A stretch of 14,060 nt of DNA from Oceanospirillaceae bacterium (lineage in GTDB: Bacteria; Pseudomonadota; Gammaproteobacteria; Pseudomonadales; Balneatricaceae), in NCBI GenBank assembly GCA_003521845.1, contig DPHB01000028.1, positions 8,619 to 22,678 of the forward strand, given 5' to 3'. The notes under the pieces are model-generated. The model was not told where the DNA came from, did no database searches, and saw only the letters and a list, made by a program, of their open reading frames with translations. The position numbers and the translations under genes are program-made. This document shows, piece after piece, positions 1 to 8,148 of this stretch (the first letter of the stretch is position 1; each line of letters starts with the position of its first letter).

Positions 1-1
1 T

Positions 2-2236
2 AATAGTGCCGATAACCATGATGTGGTTTATATGACTAGTGGCATCACTTCAAGTTCTGCCGATACGTCAAAGCACTATGTGGTACTTGAAGTCATCGAT
101 GCCATCACCAACGTCTCGTTGGATAGCATTAGTCAAGCAGCAGGTGCTAATGCGGCCAGCTCACTAGTTATTGATGATTATCAAGATGCCGGTGTGATTG
201 GTGTTACCAGTGACAATCTCAGTCCTATAAATAGCATCTTGTCGGCTACACAGGTGAGTGCTACTGATGTGGATACTGTGGTGAAGTTGCAAGCTATTAT
301 TGATGCTTACCAAGTATTGCAGGATGCAGCTGATGGAGTGGCTGACGGCGACAGTCAAGCAAGCCAAATCCAATACCAAGTATTGGGCTTGAATGGTTTA
401 GATTCGGTGGCTGAACTGGCGCTCATGGGTAGCATAGTAGATAGCTTAAGCATTAGTGAAATCAATGACCATAGTAAGCTAGATGCTCTGCGTAGTGGCG
501 TAGTAGCCTTGCTGGATGCGGTTGATAGTAGCGGTTCCCAAGTGAGCTTGGAGCAGTTAAAGGCACTAGGTGTGATAGGTGTCAATGAATCCAATATCGC
601 TGATGCCCAAAGTGCCGTTGCAGGTGTTACTAATGGTAGTGATCTGGACAGTTTGGATAAGTTGCAAACCTTGGTGACTGGTGTGGTGAATCCAAATCTG
701 GCCATTATTTCTAACGCTGCCCAAAATAGCTCAGCTAGTACAAGTAGCCCATCTGTAAGTGCCTATACCAATGCAGGTATTGATTATGTTGATGATAATA
801 ATCTTGCTGCGCTAAATAGTTTACTTAATGGTACCACCGTAACCGGTTTTGCTTTGAATACCGTAGCAGAAGTACAGTTTATGGTGGATGCTTATGTGGC
901 CCTAAGTAGTAACGCTGACGGTCATCGCGATGGTGATGTTGCACTAACGACAGGCCAGTGGCTAGCGCTTGGTGTAACTGGTATTGATACGGCAGCTGAA
1001 CTGAGTTTGTTGGCTGATGTGATTGATGGCAAGTCTGTTGATGAGGTAGATAGCTTAACTAAGCTACAAGATATCGCCGATGCTGTTCAGCATTTTGTGG
1101 CCGCTGCTGCAAATGATAGCAGTGAGCTGGAGTTGGCAGACTTTGATCAGCTAGGTATTAATCTAGATAGCGCTAATCTGCAAGCTATCAAAGCAAGCAT
1201 TTGCGGCTCCGTTAATAGCGGTGGGGCTATCGATAGCGTTGCTAAGTTGCAAAGTGTGGTGGATTCCGCCCCCTCACCTATTGCAAGCTTGAGTATATCG
1301 ACTAGGCATTTTGGTCCAGAATATGACCTTGACCTCATCAAACCTTTCGTCACTAGTGATGGGAAAATATATTATTTTGTTGATGTATCCGCCAATGTTG
1401 CTGATTCCGAAGCTGATGTCCTTTCAGGTAGCTCCCTCAACTATTTCCTAGAGCCGAGTAATACAGTTAATAGCCTCAATCAGACCCAGCCTGATGGTGC
1501 TGTTGCTGGTTATGAAGATGCTCGCGCCATGGTTAGGGATGGTTATACTGTTGTGGTGCCAAACGCGGATGAATTGGTGGTTTTGTTCAATGAAAGTGGT
1601 AGTCAAGCGCCAGAGGGCTGGGCAGATGGTTATTATTGGGCCGCTGATAGCGCATCAGCCGTCAATACTATGACTGCGGTGAACCCGTCTGGTACGGTGA
1701 CATCCCTTAGTCAGTCGGCTAACCCCTCCTATGTTGTGTTGCAAATTATCGCTCCCGAATTAAGTGATATTGCAGAGGTGAGTAACGGCGATGATGAAAT
1801 ACAAATCAATGCCAGTATGGTGGCTGATTTGAAGGATACGGTACTCGATATGGGTGCAGGTATTGATACGCTACAGCTTTTGGGTACTAGCATAGACATG
1901 GATTTGACCAATCTAGACAACGGCAACTTGCAAAACATCGAGTACATTGATCTTACAGGTATTCATCAGGAACATAGCTATCTTATTCCTTTAGATAATG
2001 CGCTGACGCTCGCGATTGATGATGTATTAGCGGTTACCGACGAAAATAACGTCTTGAAGATCATGGGTGATGCCGGTGATACGGTAGACCTTACCGGCAT
2101 GACAAACCCTATGAACGCGGCAGGCAAACCAACCTATGAAATAGAGGCAGGGGAAAAATACTACGTTTACTCGGCAACGGGGTCTACGGCAGAGCTGTGG
2201 ATTGATGTTGATATCCAAGTTAATGGTGTTCTATAA
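2..2236 (+). CDS. Large repeat-containing secreted adhesin (RTX/LapA-like), C-terminal part, 5' truncated
   Basis: The frame is open from base 2 with no start and runs off the left edge, so only the C-terminal ~744 residues are seen. The GTG at 23 is an internal Val, not a start; residues below are numbered from it. Order: tail of a lectin-like domain (to ~26); two copies of a ~195-residue block (~53-222 and ~248-416) built from units like YxxAGVxGVxxxNLxxIN; a full lectin-like domain (~431-576) with GWADGYYWA and a closing SYVVLQII; then a region with an RTX-like stretch GAGIDTLQL (~612-620) and NIEYIDLTG...LAIDDVLAVTDENN (~638-676), typical of the C-terminal ends of type I secreted adhesins. 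It is acidic, rich in Asp, Ser and Ala, and has one Cys (394), which fits export through a type I system to the cell surface. Ligand unknown. It ends 31 bp from the convergent Lrp gene. Adhesin class is fairly sure; exact family is not. Confidence 0.8.
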   Translation, partial: NSADNHDVVYMTSGITSSSADTSKHYVVLEVIDAITNVSLDSISQAAGANAASSLVIDDYQDAGVIGVTSDNLSPINSILSATQVSATDVDTVVKLQAIIDAYQVLQDAADGVADGDSQASQIQYQVLGLNGLDSVAELALMGSIVDSLSISEINDHSKLDALRSGVVALLDAVDSSGSQVSLEQLKALGVIGVNESNIADAQSAVAGVTNGSDLDSLDKLQTLVTGVVNPNLAIISNAAQNSSASTSSPSVSAYTNAGIDYVDDNNLAALNSLLNGTTVTGFALNTVAEVQFMVDAYVALSSNADGHRDGDVALTTGQWLALGVTGIDTAAELSLLADVIDGKSVDEVDSLTKLQDIADAVQHFVAAAANDSSELELADFDQLGINLDSANLQAIKASICGSVNSGGAIDSVAKLQSVVDSAPSPIASLSISTRHFGPEYDLDLIKPFVTSDGKIYYFVDVSANVADSEADVLSGSSLNYFLEPSNTVNSLNQTQPDGAVAGYEDARAMVRDGYTVVVPNADELVVLFNESGSQAPEGWADGYYWAADSASAVNTMTAVNPSGTVTSLSQSANPSYVVLQIIAPELSDIAEVSNGDDEIQINASMVADLKDTVLDMGAGIDTLQLLGTSIDMDLTNLDNGNLQNIEYIDLTGIHQEHSYLIPLDNALTLAIDDVLAVTDENNVLKIMGDAGDTVDLTGMTNPMNAAGKPTYEIEAGEKYYVYSATGSTAELWIDVDIQVNGVL
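179..688 (+). repeat. Adhesin supra-repeat, copy 1 (units A-B-C)
   Basis: Residues ~53-222 (numbered from the GTG at 23). Unit A opens YQDAGVIGVTSDNL and ends in an Asp/Gly-rich turn DGVADGD. Unit B opens YQVLGLNGLDSVAEL. Unit C opens QLKALGVIGVNESNI and closes DSLDKLQTLV. Each unit pairs a [AL]G[VI]xG[VL] head with a helical tail ending in KLQ or similar. The same three units recur in the same order about 195 residues later. Confidence 0.75.
764..1270 (+). repeat. Adhesin supra-repeat, copy 2 (units A'-B'-C')
   Basis: Residues ~248-416. A' opens YTNAGIDYVDDNNLAALN and ends in DGHRDGD. B' opens QWLALGVTGIDTAAEL. C' opens DFDQLGINLDSANLQAI and closes DSVAKLQSVV. A' starts 195 residues after A and B' 194 after B, so the duplication unit is the three-part block rather than the single unit. 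The copies are clearly diverged in sequence. The only Cys of the visible protein (394) lies in C'. Confidence 0.75.
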
Positions 2237-2267
2237 GCCTTAACGTATGTGCAAGGTAGTTGGATGG

Positions 2268-2714
2268 CTAAATATCTTTAACTGATTCCATCACCACAAA
2301 GGTGCTAGTCTGCTGTACATGGGGGAGCGTAGAAATACGCTCCCCCAATACCATTCTATAGGCTGCCATATCCTTGGTGCGCACTTTTATCAAGTAATCA
2401 AAGTTGGCGGCCGTCATATGGCATTGTTCGACTTCGGGTATTTGGTTCACCGCTTCATTAAACGCTTTTAGGGAACGGCTGCTAGTCGAATCCAGAGTCA
2501 CTTGCACGAAAGCCACATGATCCAACCCCAGCTTGGCCTTATCCACTAGGGCCACAAAGCCTGTGATATAGCCATTTTCTAAGAGGCGTTTAAGGCGCAC
2601 CTGACAAGGTGTATTGGATAGGCCGACACGGTCGGCAAGGGCGGTGACCGTGAGGCGGCCGTCTTCTTGTAGGGCTTTGATTATGGCTTGGTCGTGGCGG
2701 TCTAGAGCTTGCAT
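2268..2714 (-). CDS. Lrp/AsnC family transcriptional regulator, probable putA regulator (PutR-like)
   Basis: A 148-residue protein, the usual length for Lrp/AsnC regulators. The N-terminal winged helix-turn-helix (~5-60) shows LDRHDQAIIKALQEDGR followed by LADRVGLSNTPCQVRLKRL, the classic recognition region. The ligand-sensing RAM domain (~65-140) includes NFDYLIKV and a terminal TSTFVVMESVKD. Such proteins form dimers or octamers and respond to amino acids. The gene is divergent from putA, and this PutA has no DNA-binding domain of its own, so a role as proline-responsive activator of putA, like PutR of alphaproteobacteria and vibrios, is the best inference. A BkdR- or AldR-like role cannot be excluded. 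The ATG at 2714 has only a weak ribosome site (GGA, 5 bases upstream). A minus-strand TATAAT at 2763-2758 may be its -10 box. Confidence 0.85.
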   Translation of the reverse strand: MQALDRHDQAIIKALQEDGRLTVTALADRVGLSNTPCQVRLKRLLENGYITGFVALVDKAKLGLDHVAFVQVTLDSTSSRSLKAFNEAVNQIPEVEQCHMTAANFDYLIKVRTKDMAAYRMVLGERISTLPHVQQTSTFVVMESVKDI

Positions 2715-2899
2715 AGGAGTCCAATTGTTGCTTTAAATTTGGCTGTATTGGCTAATAATTATACATATTGTGGTGATATTATCTAGTATATGCATAATAT
2801 TTTGGTAAAAATGCATCATATATTTACAAAAATAAGTCAATTTACTTAATTAAAAATAACTACAATGAAGCTTAATATCCATCCATGTTGAGGTTCGCC
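2715..2899. promoter_or_regulatory. Divergent control region between the Lrp-type gene and putA
   Basis: This gap is far more AT-rich than the flanking genes. On the minus strand a perfect TATAAT (2763-2758) could serve the regulator gene. On the plus strand TACAAT (2861-2866) could serve putA, with only a poor -35 match upstream. An interrupted inverted repeat, TATATGCAT (2787-2795) facing ATGCATCATATA (2811-2822), lies between them and is a candidate regulator site. Lrp-type proteins bind AT-rich degenerate dyads, so the assignment is an inference; no single box is compelling. Confidence 0.5.
2890..2893 (+). promoter_or_regulatory. Ribosome binding site that sets the putA start
   Basis: GAGG ends six bases before the ATG at 2900. 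The other in-frame ATG at 2885 lies upstream of this site and has no purine-rich stretch before it, so translation very likely begins at 2900 with MSVPQVLDLAVV. Confidence 0.65.
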
Positions 2900-5800
2900 A
2901 TGTCAGTACCACAAGTCTTAGATTTAGCCGTTGTTCGTTGTCAGTTGCGTGCTGCCTACCTAGCTGATGAAACTCAGTGCATTCAGTCATTGTTGTCTAG
3001 CCTTAATATGTCGGCCGAAGAAGGTGATTTGATTTCTGCCCGAGCTGCAGATTTGGTACGCCAAGTACGGCATAACTCTAGCCCGACCATGATGGAAAAA
3101 TTCTTGGGTGAATATGGCCTAAGTTCTAAAGAAGGCGTGGCCTTGATGTGCATGGCCGAGGCCCTGCTGCGAGTGCCCGACAAGGCCACCATTGATGCCT
3201 TGATAGAAGACAAGGTGCAAGCGGGGGACTGGTCTAGCCACTTGGGGCACTCAGATTCGTCTTTGATTAACTCGTCTACCTGGGCCTTGTTAGTCACCGG
3301 TAAAATACTGGCACCCGTCGATAATGCCAACGTGGGTGCTACCCTGCGCGGCATGGTAAAACGCTTGGGCGAACCTGTGGTGCGCACAGCGGTGGCGCAA
3401 GCCATGAAAGAGCTGGGTGCACAGTTTGTTTTAGGACGCACCATGGCTGAGGCCACCAAACGTGGTCAAAAGATGCAAAAGCAAGGCTACACCTATTCTT
3501 TTGACATGTTAGGAGAAGCGGCACGCACAGCGGCCGATGCCAAGCGCTACATGCAGGCCTATAGCCAGGCCATTGCCGACTTGTCGGGCCACTGTAAGCA
3601 TGCTGATATTCGCGATAATCCAGGTATTTCGGTCAAGCTTTCGGCTTTGCATCCGCGTTATGAGTGGGGCCAGCGTGAACGGGTTATGCGCGAACTAGTG
3701 CCTCGTGTGTTGGTTTTGGCAGAGCAGGCGAAAGCTGCCAATATGGGTTTTAACATCGATGCTGAAGAAGCTGACCGCTTGGAGCTGTCCATGGATGTCA
3801 TTGCCGCCGTATTGGCTAGCCCTAGCTTGGCCGGCTGGCATGGTTTCGGTGTGGTAGTGCAAGCCTTTGGCAAGCGCGCAACACACATGTTGGATTGGTT
3901 ATACAGCCTTGCTAAGCACCTTGACCGTCAAATTATGGTGCGTTTGGTCAAGGGTGCCTATTGGGATGCCGAGATCAAACGTGCGCAGGTGATGGGACTT
4001 GACGGCTTTCCGGTATTTACTCGCAAGGCCAATACCGACTTGTCCTACTTGGCTTGTGCTAAGCAGCTACTCGATATGGATGACCGCATTTACGGCCAGT
4101 TTGCTACGCACAATGCCCATTCTGTGGCCGCCATTGTACATATGGCAGGTAAGCGCAAGTATGAATTCCAGCGTTTACACGGCATGGGTGAATCCCTACA
4201 GGCCAGTGTGATGGCCCAAGGTGATGTGCGCTGCCGCATATACGCACCGGTGGGTGCCCATGAAGATTTGTTGGCTTATCTGGTGCGTCGTTTGCTAGAA
4301 AACGGTGCCAATTCCTCCTTTGTACACCAGTTGGTAAACCCAGAAATTAGCCCCGCCACCATTGCTCAGAACCCTGTGCAAATCATTGCACAACGCTTGG
4401 CGCTGCACTTGAGCATACCCAGTAAGGTAGTCGCCGAACCAAAACATATTTTTGGCACAGAGCGCAGCAATGCCAAGGGTTGGGATATCACCGATGCCAG
4501 TACCTTGCAACATATGCAGAGTGCGCGTAAGCCATGGCAGAACCATCAGTGGCAAGCACAAGCCATGGTGGCAAGTGATGAACAGCCCGATGACGCCATT
4601 GCCGTAATTAATCCAGCGCTGCCAGCAGATTGTGTTGGTAGTGTGCAAGAGGCGTCGGCCGAGCAGGTGGCAGATGCTATTCATGCCGCTCACAATGGAC
4701 AGAAAACCTGGCAAGCCATGCCTGTTGCCGAACGGGCGGCTTGTTTTGAGCGCCTAGCCGAACTGTATGAAGAGCACGCCAATGAATTGTTTGTGTTATT
4801 GGCGAGGGAGGCCGGTAAGAGCTGGCTAGATGCCGTGGGTGAAGTGCGTGAGGCCGTAGATTTTGCCAGTTTTTATGCCCAGCAAATGCGCGCAGCTACG
4901 CATAGCGAAGGCCGTGGTGTCATTGCTTGTATTTCGCCGTGGAACTTCCCCTTGGCTATCTTTAGTGGGCAGGTGCTAGCTGCCTTGGCGGCAGGCAATG
5001 CCGTGTTAGCCAAGCCTGCCAGCCAAACGCGTTTGATTGCTTATCGTGCGGTACAACTCATGCACCAAGCGGGTATTCCTTTAGCCGCCTTGCAGTACCT
5101 GCCGGGTGGTGGTGCTAAAGTCGGAGGCCCTATTACTAGCAACCCCAAAGTAAGTGGCGTGTGTTTTACCGGTTCTACGGCCACGGCACAACATATTAAC
5201 CAAGTGATGGCGCAAAACCTATCGGCCGAGGCACCGATTATTGCCGAAACGGGTGGCCTAAACGCCATGATTGTCGACTCCACGGCCTTGCCAGAACAGG
5301 TGATACGGGATGTATTGGCTTCGGCTTTTCAAAGTGCTGGCCAGCGTTGTTCGGCCTTACGCATGCTGTACGTACAAGAAGACGTGGCTGAGAAGATGCT
5401 CAGCATGTTGTTTGGGGCCATGGATGAGTTGCAAGTTGGCGACCCCAGCTTGTTGTCTACAGACGTAGGCCCAGTGATTGATCTGGCGGCTAAGTCTGGT
5501 ATAGAAGCACACATTGCTACCCATGAAATTCAAGGCAAGGTGTTAAAGACCGTGCCTGTGCCGGCGACAGGGTTGTTTGTGGCACCTACGGTCATTAAGC
5601 TTGCTGGCATTGAAGAGTTGCAAGAAGAGATCTTTGGCCCTGTGCTGCACGTGGCCACTTTTGCCGCACACGAATTAGACAAGGTGGTGGATACCATCAA
5701 CGCGCAAGGCTATGGTTTGACCTTTGGTGTGCACACCCGAGTAGATGCCCGTGTGGAACAGCTAGTGAGCCGTATACATGCCGGTAACACCTATGTAAAC

Positions 5801-6523
5801 CGCAACCAAATTGGTGCCGTTGTTGGTAGCCAACCGTTTGGTGGCGAAGGCTTATCCGGTACTGGCCCCAAAGCCGGTGGCCCGCAGTACGTACAACGTT
5901 TACGTTTGCCACAAGCCGTAGCGAGTGCTGCGGCAACGGGGCAGACAGTAGACGTACAAGCAGTGCAGGCTGCCATGGCATCGGTACCTAGTGAAACCGC
6001 CGCCAAGTGGCGCGAAGCCGCTGATAGACTGGTGCAACTGGCGCAAGTATTTGGTGCGGATACCGGTGCTGTAGTGGATTTATGTCGCGATAAGGTGCTG
6101 TTGCCGGGGCCTACAGGGGAGCTTAACCAGTTGTCCACCTTGCCTCGTGGTGTGGTACTTTGTTTGGGGCCAGATCGTCAGCAGGCGTTGGCGCAAGCAC
6201 GCATTGCCTTGGCTCAAGGTAACACGGTGATATTGGTTGCCAATGACGTTACCTTGCCAGAAAACAAGCTGCCCTTGCGGGTGATTTCTGGGCAGTTGGC
6301 CGCTACGCAGGTAAATCAAATCCAAGGCCTAGGCGCGGTGGCGTGTAACGGTGAAGCGGATTACCAGCAAGCATTGCGCCAGGCGCTAGCGCAAGGTGGT
6401 GGCGAATTACTGCCGTTGATTAGCGAAACACTGGACCCACAACGTTTTACCATTGAACGGCATCTATGCATTGATACCACCGCTGCTGGTGGCAATGCTA
6501 GCTTGATAGCGGCTGGTGAATAG
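2900..6523 (+). CDS. putA: Bifunctional proline dehydrogenase / L-glutamate gamma-semialdehyde dehydrogenase PutA
   Basis: PutA oxidises proline to pyrroline-5-carboxylate with FAD, passing electrons to membrane quinone, and then oxidises the semialdehyde to glutamate with NAD+. From ATG 2900 the protein is 1207 residues. The proline dehydrogenase barrel shows ISVKLSALHPRYE (K246), RLVKGAYWDAEIKRAQ, EFQRLHGMGE (from 422) and RRLLENGANSSFV. The aldehyde dehydrogenase half shows ISPWNFP (678-684), general-base E783 in AETGG, nucleophile C817 in SAGQRCSALR, EEIFGPV and QPFGGEGLSGTGPKAGGP. The end carries the extra C-terminal domain of long PutAs (GPTGELN; TTAAGGNASL near the terminus). There is no N-terminal ribbon-helix-helix domain, so unlike E. 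coli PutA it should not repress its own gene; the divergent Lrp-type protein is the likely controller. An upstream ATG at 2885 would add five residues. Confidence 0.97.
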   Translation: MSVPQVLDLAVVRCQLRAAYLADETQCIQSLLSSLNMSAEEGDLISARAADLVRQVRHNSSPTMMEKFLGEYGLSSKEGVALMCMAEALLRVPDKATIDALIEDKVQAGDWSSHLGHSDSSLINSSTWALLVTGKILAPVDNANVGATLRGMVKRLGEPVVRTAVAQAMKELGAQFVLGRTMAEATKRGQKMQKQGYTYSFDMLGEAARTAADAKRYMQAYSQAIADLSGHCKHADIRDNPGISVKLSALHPRYEWGQRERVMRELVPRVLVLAEQAKAANMGFNIDAEEADRLELSMDVIAAVLASPSLAGWHGFGVVVQAFGKRATHMLDWLYSLAKHLDRQIMVRLVKGAYWDAEIKRAQVMGLDGFPVFTRKANTDLSYLACAKQLLDMDDRIYGQFATHNAHSVAAIVHMAGKRKYEFQRLHGMGESLQASVMAQGDVRCRIYAPVGAHEDLLAYLVRRLLENGANSSFVHQLVNPEISPATIAQNPVQIIAQRLALHLSIPSKVVAEPKHIFGTERSNAKGWDITDASTLQHMQSARKPWQNHQWQAQAMVASDEQPDDAIAVINPALPADCVGSVQEASAEQVADAIHAAHNGQKTWQAMPVAERAACFERLAELYEEHANELFVLLAREAGKSWLDAVGEVREAVDFASFYAQQMRAATHSEGRGVIACISPWNFPLAIFSGQVLAALAAGNAVLAKPASQTRLIAYRAVQLMHQAGIPLAALQYLPGGGAKVGGPITSNPKVSGVCFTGSTATAQHINQVMAQNLSAEAPIIAETGGLNAMIVDSTALPEQVIRDVLASAFQSAGQRCSALRMLYVQEDVAEKMLSMLFGAMDELQVGDPSLLSTDVGPVIDLAAKSGIEAHIATHEIQGKVLKTVPVPATGLFVAPTVIKLAGIEELQEEIFGPVLHVATFAAHELDKVVDTINAQGYGLTFGVHTRVDARVEQLVSRIHAGNTYVNRNQIGAVVGSQPFGGEGLSGTGPKAGGPQYVQRLRLPQAVASAAATGQTVDVQAVQAAMASVPSETAAKWREAADRLVQLAQVFGADTGAVVDLCRDKVLLPGPTGELNQLSTLPRGVVLCLGPDRQQALAQARIALAQGNTVILVANDVTLPENKLPLRVISGQLAATQVNQIQGLGAVACNGEADYQQALRQALAQGGGELLPLISETLDPQRFTIERHLCIDTTAAGGNASLIAAGE

Positions 6524-6552
6524 TCGCTTTGGTCACGGGGAGCGTATACTCT

Positions 6553-6637
6553 GTCATTGCGAGCGAAGCGAAGCAACCTCAGCCAATATTGCACTTTGCC
6601 TGCTAGAGGTTGCCGCGTCGTTCCTCCTCGCAATGAC
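6553..6637. repeat. Dispersed palindromic repeat (GTCATTGCGAG type), intact copy
   Basis: Terminal arms GTCATTGCGAG (6553-6563) and CTCGCAATGAC (6627-6637) are perfect reverse complements. Inside them GCAACCTC (6573-6580) faces GAGGTTGC (6606-6613), giving a long interrupted hairpin. This is the widespread bacterial element whose spurious translation reads 'HCERSEA'. It lies 29 bp after putA, so the hairpin may protect or end the putA transcript. Confidence 0.85.
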
Positions 6638-6654
6638 GTTAGTTTTTACCCCCC

Positions 6655-6734
6655 GTCATTGCGAGCGTAGCGAAGCAACCTCCGCCAGTATTGCACTTCG
6701 CCTAAAAGAGGTTGCAACAACCTCTCGCCACAAC
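6655..6734. repeat. Dispersed palindromic repeat, second copy with degenerate right arm
   Basis: A direct repeat of the previous element: GTCATTGCGAGCG opens at 6655 and the middle (GCAACCTC, then TATTGCACTTCGCC) matches copy 1 closely. The right arm is altered: after GAGGTTGC (6708-6715) the sequence forms a small hairpin GAGGTTG-CAA-CAACCTC (6708-6724) and ends CTCGCCACAAC, a poor match to the expected terminus CTCGCAATGAC. It ends just before the next gene. Confidence 0.75.
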
Positions 6735-6771
6735 ACCGTATAAATGATATGTTGCCGCCATAAGCAATTGT

Positions 6772-6775
6772 GGAG
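6772..6775 (+). promoter_or_regulatory. Ribosome binding site that sets the oxidoreductase start
   Basis: GGAG stands seven bases before the ATG at 6783. The longer in-frame ATG at 6744 abuts the repeat, has no ribosome site, and would add a Cys/His-rich leader unlike the family, so 6783 is preferred. Confidence 0.65.
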
Positions 6776-6782
6776 TTGTGCT

Positions 6783-8129
6783 ATGGCGGCGCCCATTACT
6801 ATTAATACCCCCATTACCTATGCCGATGCGCTACCTGACGCTGTGGATGTTGTGATCATCGGCGGTGGCGTGATTGGTATTTTTAGTGCGTTGTACTTAA
6901 ACCGTCTTGGCAAGCGGGTACTGGTATGCGAAAAAGGCCGTATTGCCGGCGAACAGTCGTCGCGCAATTGGGGCTGGATTCGTCAGCACGGGCGCGATGC
7001 CGCAGAGTTGCCTATTACCAAGCAAGCACTCAAATTGTGGCATCAAGTGGATGCCGAAACGGGAGGTGCTTGTGGGGTCAAAACAGTGGGTATTAGCTAT
7101 TTGGCTAGCAGTGCGCCAGAGCTTGCCAAGCTGCACCAGTGGCTGCAGGTGGCAAAACAGCACGACATGGATAGCTATGCCATGGACCAGCGGCAAGTCA
7201 ATCAATTGTTTACTCAACCTATCCATGGGCAGTGGCTGGGCGGTACTTGTACACCTAGTGATGCTAAAGCCGAGCCTTGGCAAGCGGTGCCAGCTGTGGC
7301 AAAACTTGCCCATGCTGAGGGTGTCTTGATGCGCGAAAATTGCGCCGTACGCGATCTGACTATAGAAGCCGGCAAAGTTACGGGAGTGGTTACTGAATCG
7401 GGCAGTGTTAAATGTGCGCAGGTGGTGTTGTGTGGTGGTGCCTGGTCGTCGCTTTTTGCTAAACGCCTAGGGATTAACTTGCCACAGTTATCGGTGGAAG
7501 CGACAGTGGCGCAAACCGAACCGATGCAAGCTGGAGTGGAGGCTAGTTGGGTGGATGAGCATCTTTCTATGCGCCGCCGTGATGACGGTGGTTATAGTCT
7601 GGCTTTGGCGGATAGCCATGGCTTCTTTATTGGCCCCGATGCCTTACGCCATACGCCCAAATTTTTGCCACTATTAACTAAAAGTTGGCAAGATATACAA
7701 TTTATGGGCTTTGGACGCAAAGGGTACCCCGATGCTTGGGGCCTTGAGCGCCAATGGCAGGCCGGCGACAAAACCCCCTTTGAACAAATGCGTGTGCTAG
7801 AACCGGCGTCCCACTTAGGGCGCGTAGCCAAGATGCAAGCCCGCTTTGCCAAGCGTTTTCCAAACATGGGTAAGCCTATAATCAAGCGTAGCTGGTCGGG
7901 CATGATTGATGCAATGCCCGATGTGGTGCCCGTGGTTGACGAGGTTAAACACCTCTCTGGGTTTTATTTAGCCACCGGTATGAGCGCCCATGGTTTTGGT
8001 ATTGGCCCAGGATATGGGCGGGTGGTAGCACGTATGGTGGCTGGCCTACCTGCCGAGCATGATTTGCAGCGCTTTCGGCTGTCTCGCTTTAGCGATGGCT
8101 CTAAGCTTGATGTTGGGCCGGCTTTATAG
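6783..8129 (+). CDS. FAD-dependent oxidoreductase, DAO family (amino acid or amine dehydrogenase/oxidase)
   Basis: A 448-residue flavoprotein of the D-amino-acid-oxidase/glycine-oxidase-like superfamily. The N-terminal dinucleotide fold is VDVVIIGGGVIG (GGGVIG at 27-32), with the ribose-binding acid at E50 in RVLVCEKG. Next comes the FAD-contact segment EQSSRNWGWIRQHGRD (~57-72). The C-terminal FAD-binding part reads SGMIDAMPDVVPVVDE and later GFYLATGMSAHGFGIGPG. No signal peptide or membrane segment is obvious, so it is probably cytoplasmic or peripheral. It is followed after 19 bp by a transporter gene, apparently as one unit, and lies downstream of putA on the same strand. A role in oxidising an imported secondary amine or amino acid (a proline or hydroxyproline relative, a D-amino acid, or an N-methyl amino acid) is inferred from context only. 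Family is sure; substrate is unknown. Confidence 0.85.
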   Translation: MAAPITINTPITYADALPDAVDVVIIGGGVIGIFSALYLNRLGKRVLVCEKGRIAGEQSSRNWGWIRQHGRDAAELPITKQALKLWHQVDAETGGACGVKTVGISYLASSAPELAKLHQWLQVAKQHDMDSYAMDQRQVNQLFTQPIHGQWLGGTCTPSDAKAEPWQAVPAVAKLAHAEGVLMRENCAVRDLTIEAGKVTGVVTESGSVKCAQVVLCGGAWSSLFAKRLGINLPQLSVEATVAQTEPMQAGVEASWVDEHLSMRRRDDGGYSLALADSHGFFIGPDALRHTPKFLPLLTKSWQDIQFMGFGRKGYPDAWGLERQWQAGDKTPFEQMRVLEPASHLGRVAKMQARFAKRFPNMGKPIIKRSWSGMIDAMPDVVPVVDEVKHLSGFYLATGMSAHGFGIGPGYGRVVARMVAGLPAEHDLQRFRLSRFSDGSKLDVGPAL

Positions 8130-8148
8130 CAGCCAATAAGGGGTAGAC

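Noticed and set aside
2237..2267. Terminator between the convergent adhesin and Lrp genes
   Set aside because: The 31-bp gap shows no clear GC-rich stem followed by a T-run on either strand.
2885..2899. PutA start at the upstream ATG, and an N-terminal DNA-binding ribbon-helix-helix
   Set aside because: The ATG at 2885 has no ribosome site, while GAGG precedes the one at 2900. Neither start gives any ribbon-helix-helix sequence.
2983..3459. A 158-codon open frame on the minus strand inside putA
   Set aside because: It lies wholly opposite strongly conserved PutA coding sequence, its product is low-complexity (Ser/Ala/Thr/Arg) with no recognisable domain, and no start signal is seen.
6516..6743. 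A 75-codon open frame between putA and the oxidoreductase gene
   Set aside because: Its translation is the repeat element read through (CHCERSEAT and HCERSEAT twice). This is a well-known spurious product of palindromic repeats, and the frame overlaps the putA end.
6897..7313. Open frames of about 140 codons on both strands within the oxidoreductase gene
   Set aside because: They overlap the conserved FAD-binding frame and have no family features; they are by-products of the real gene's codon use.
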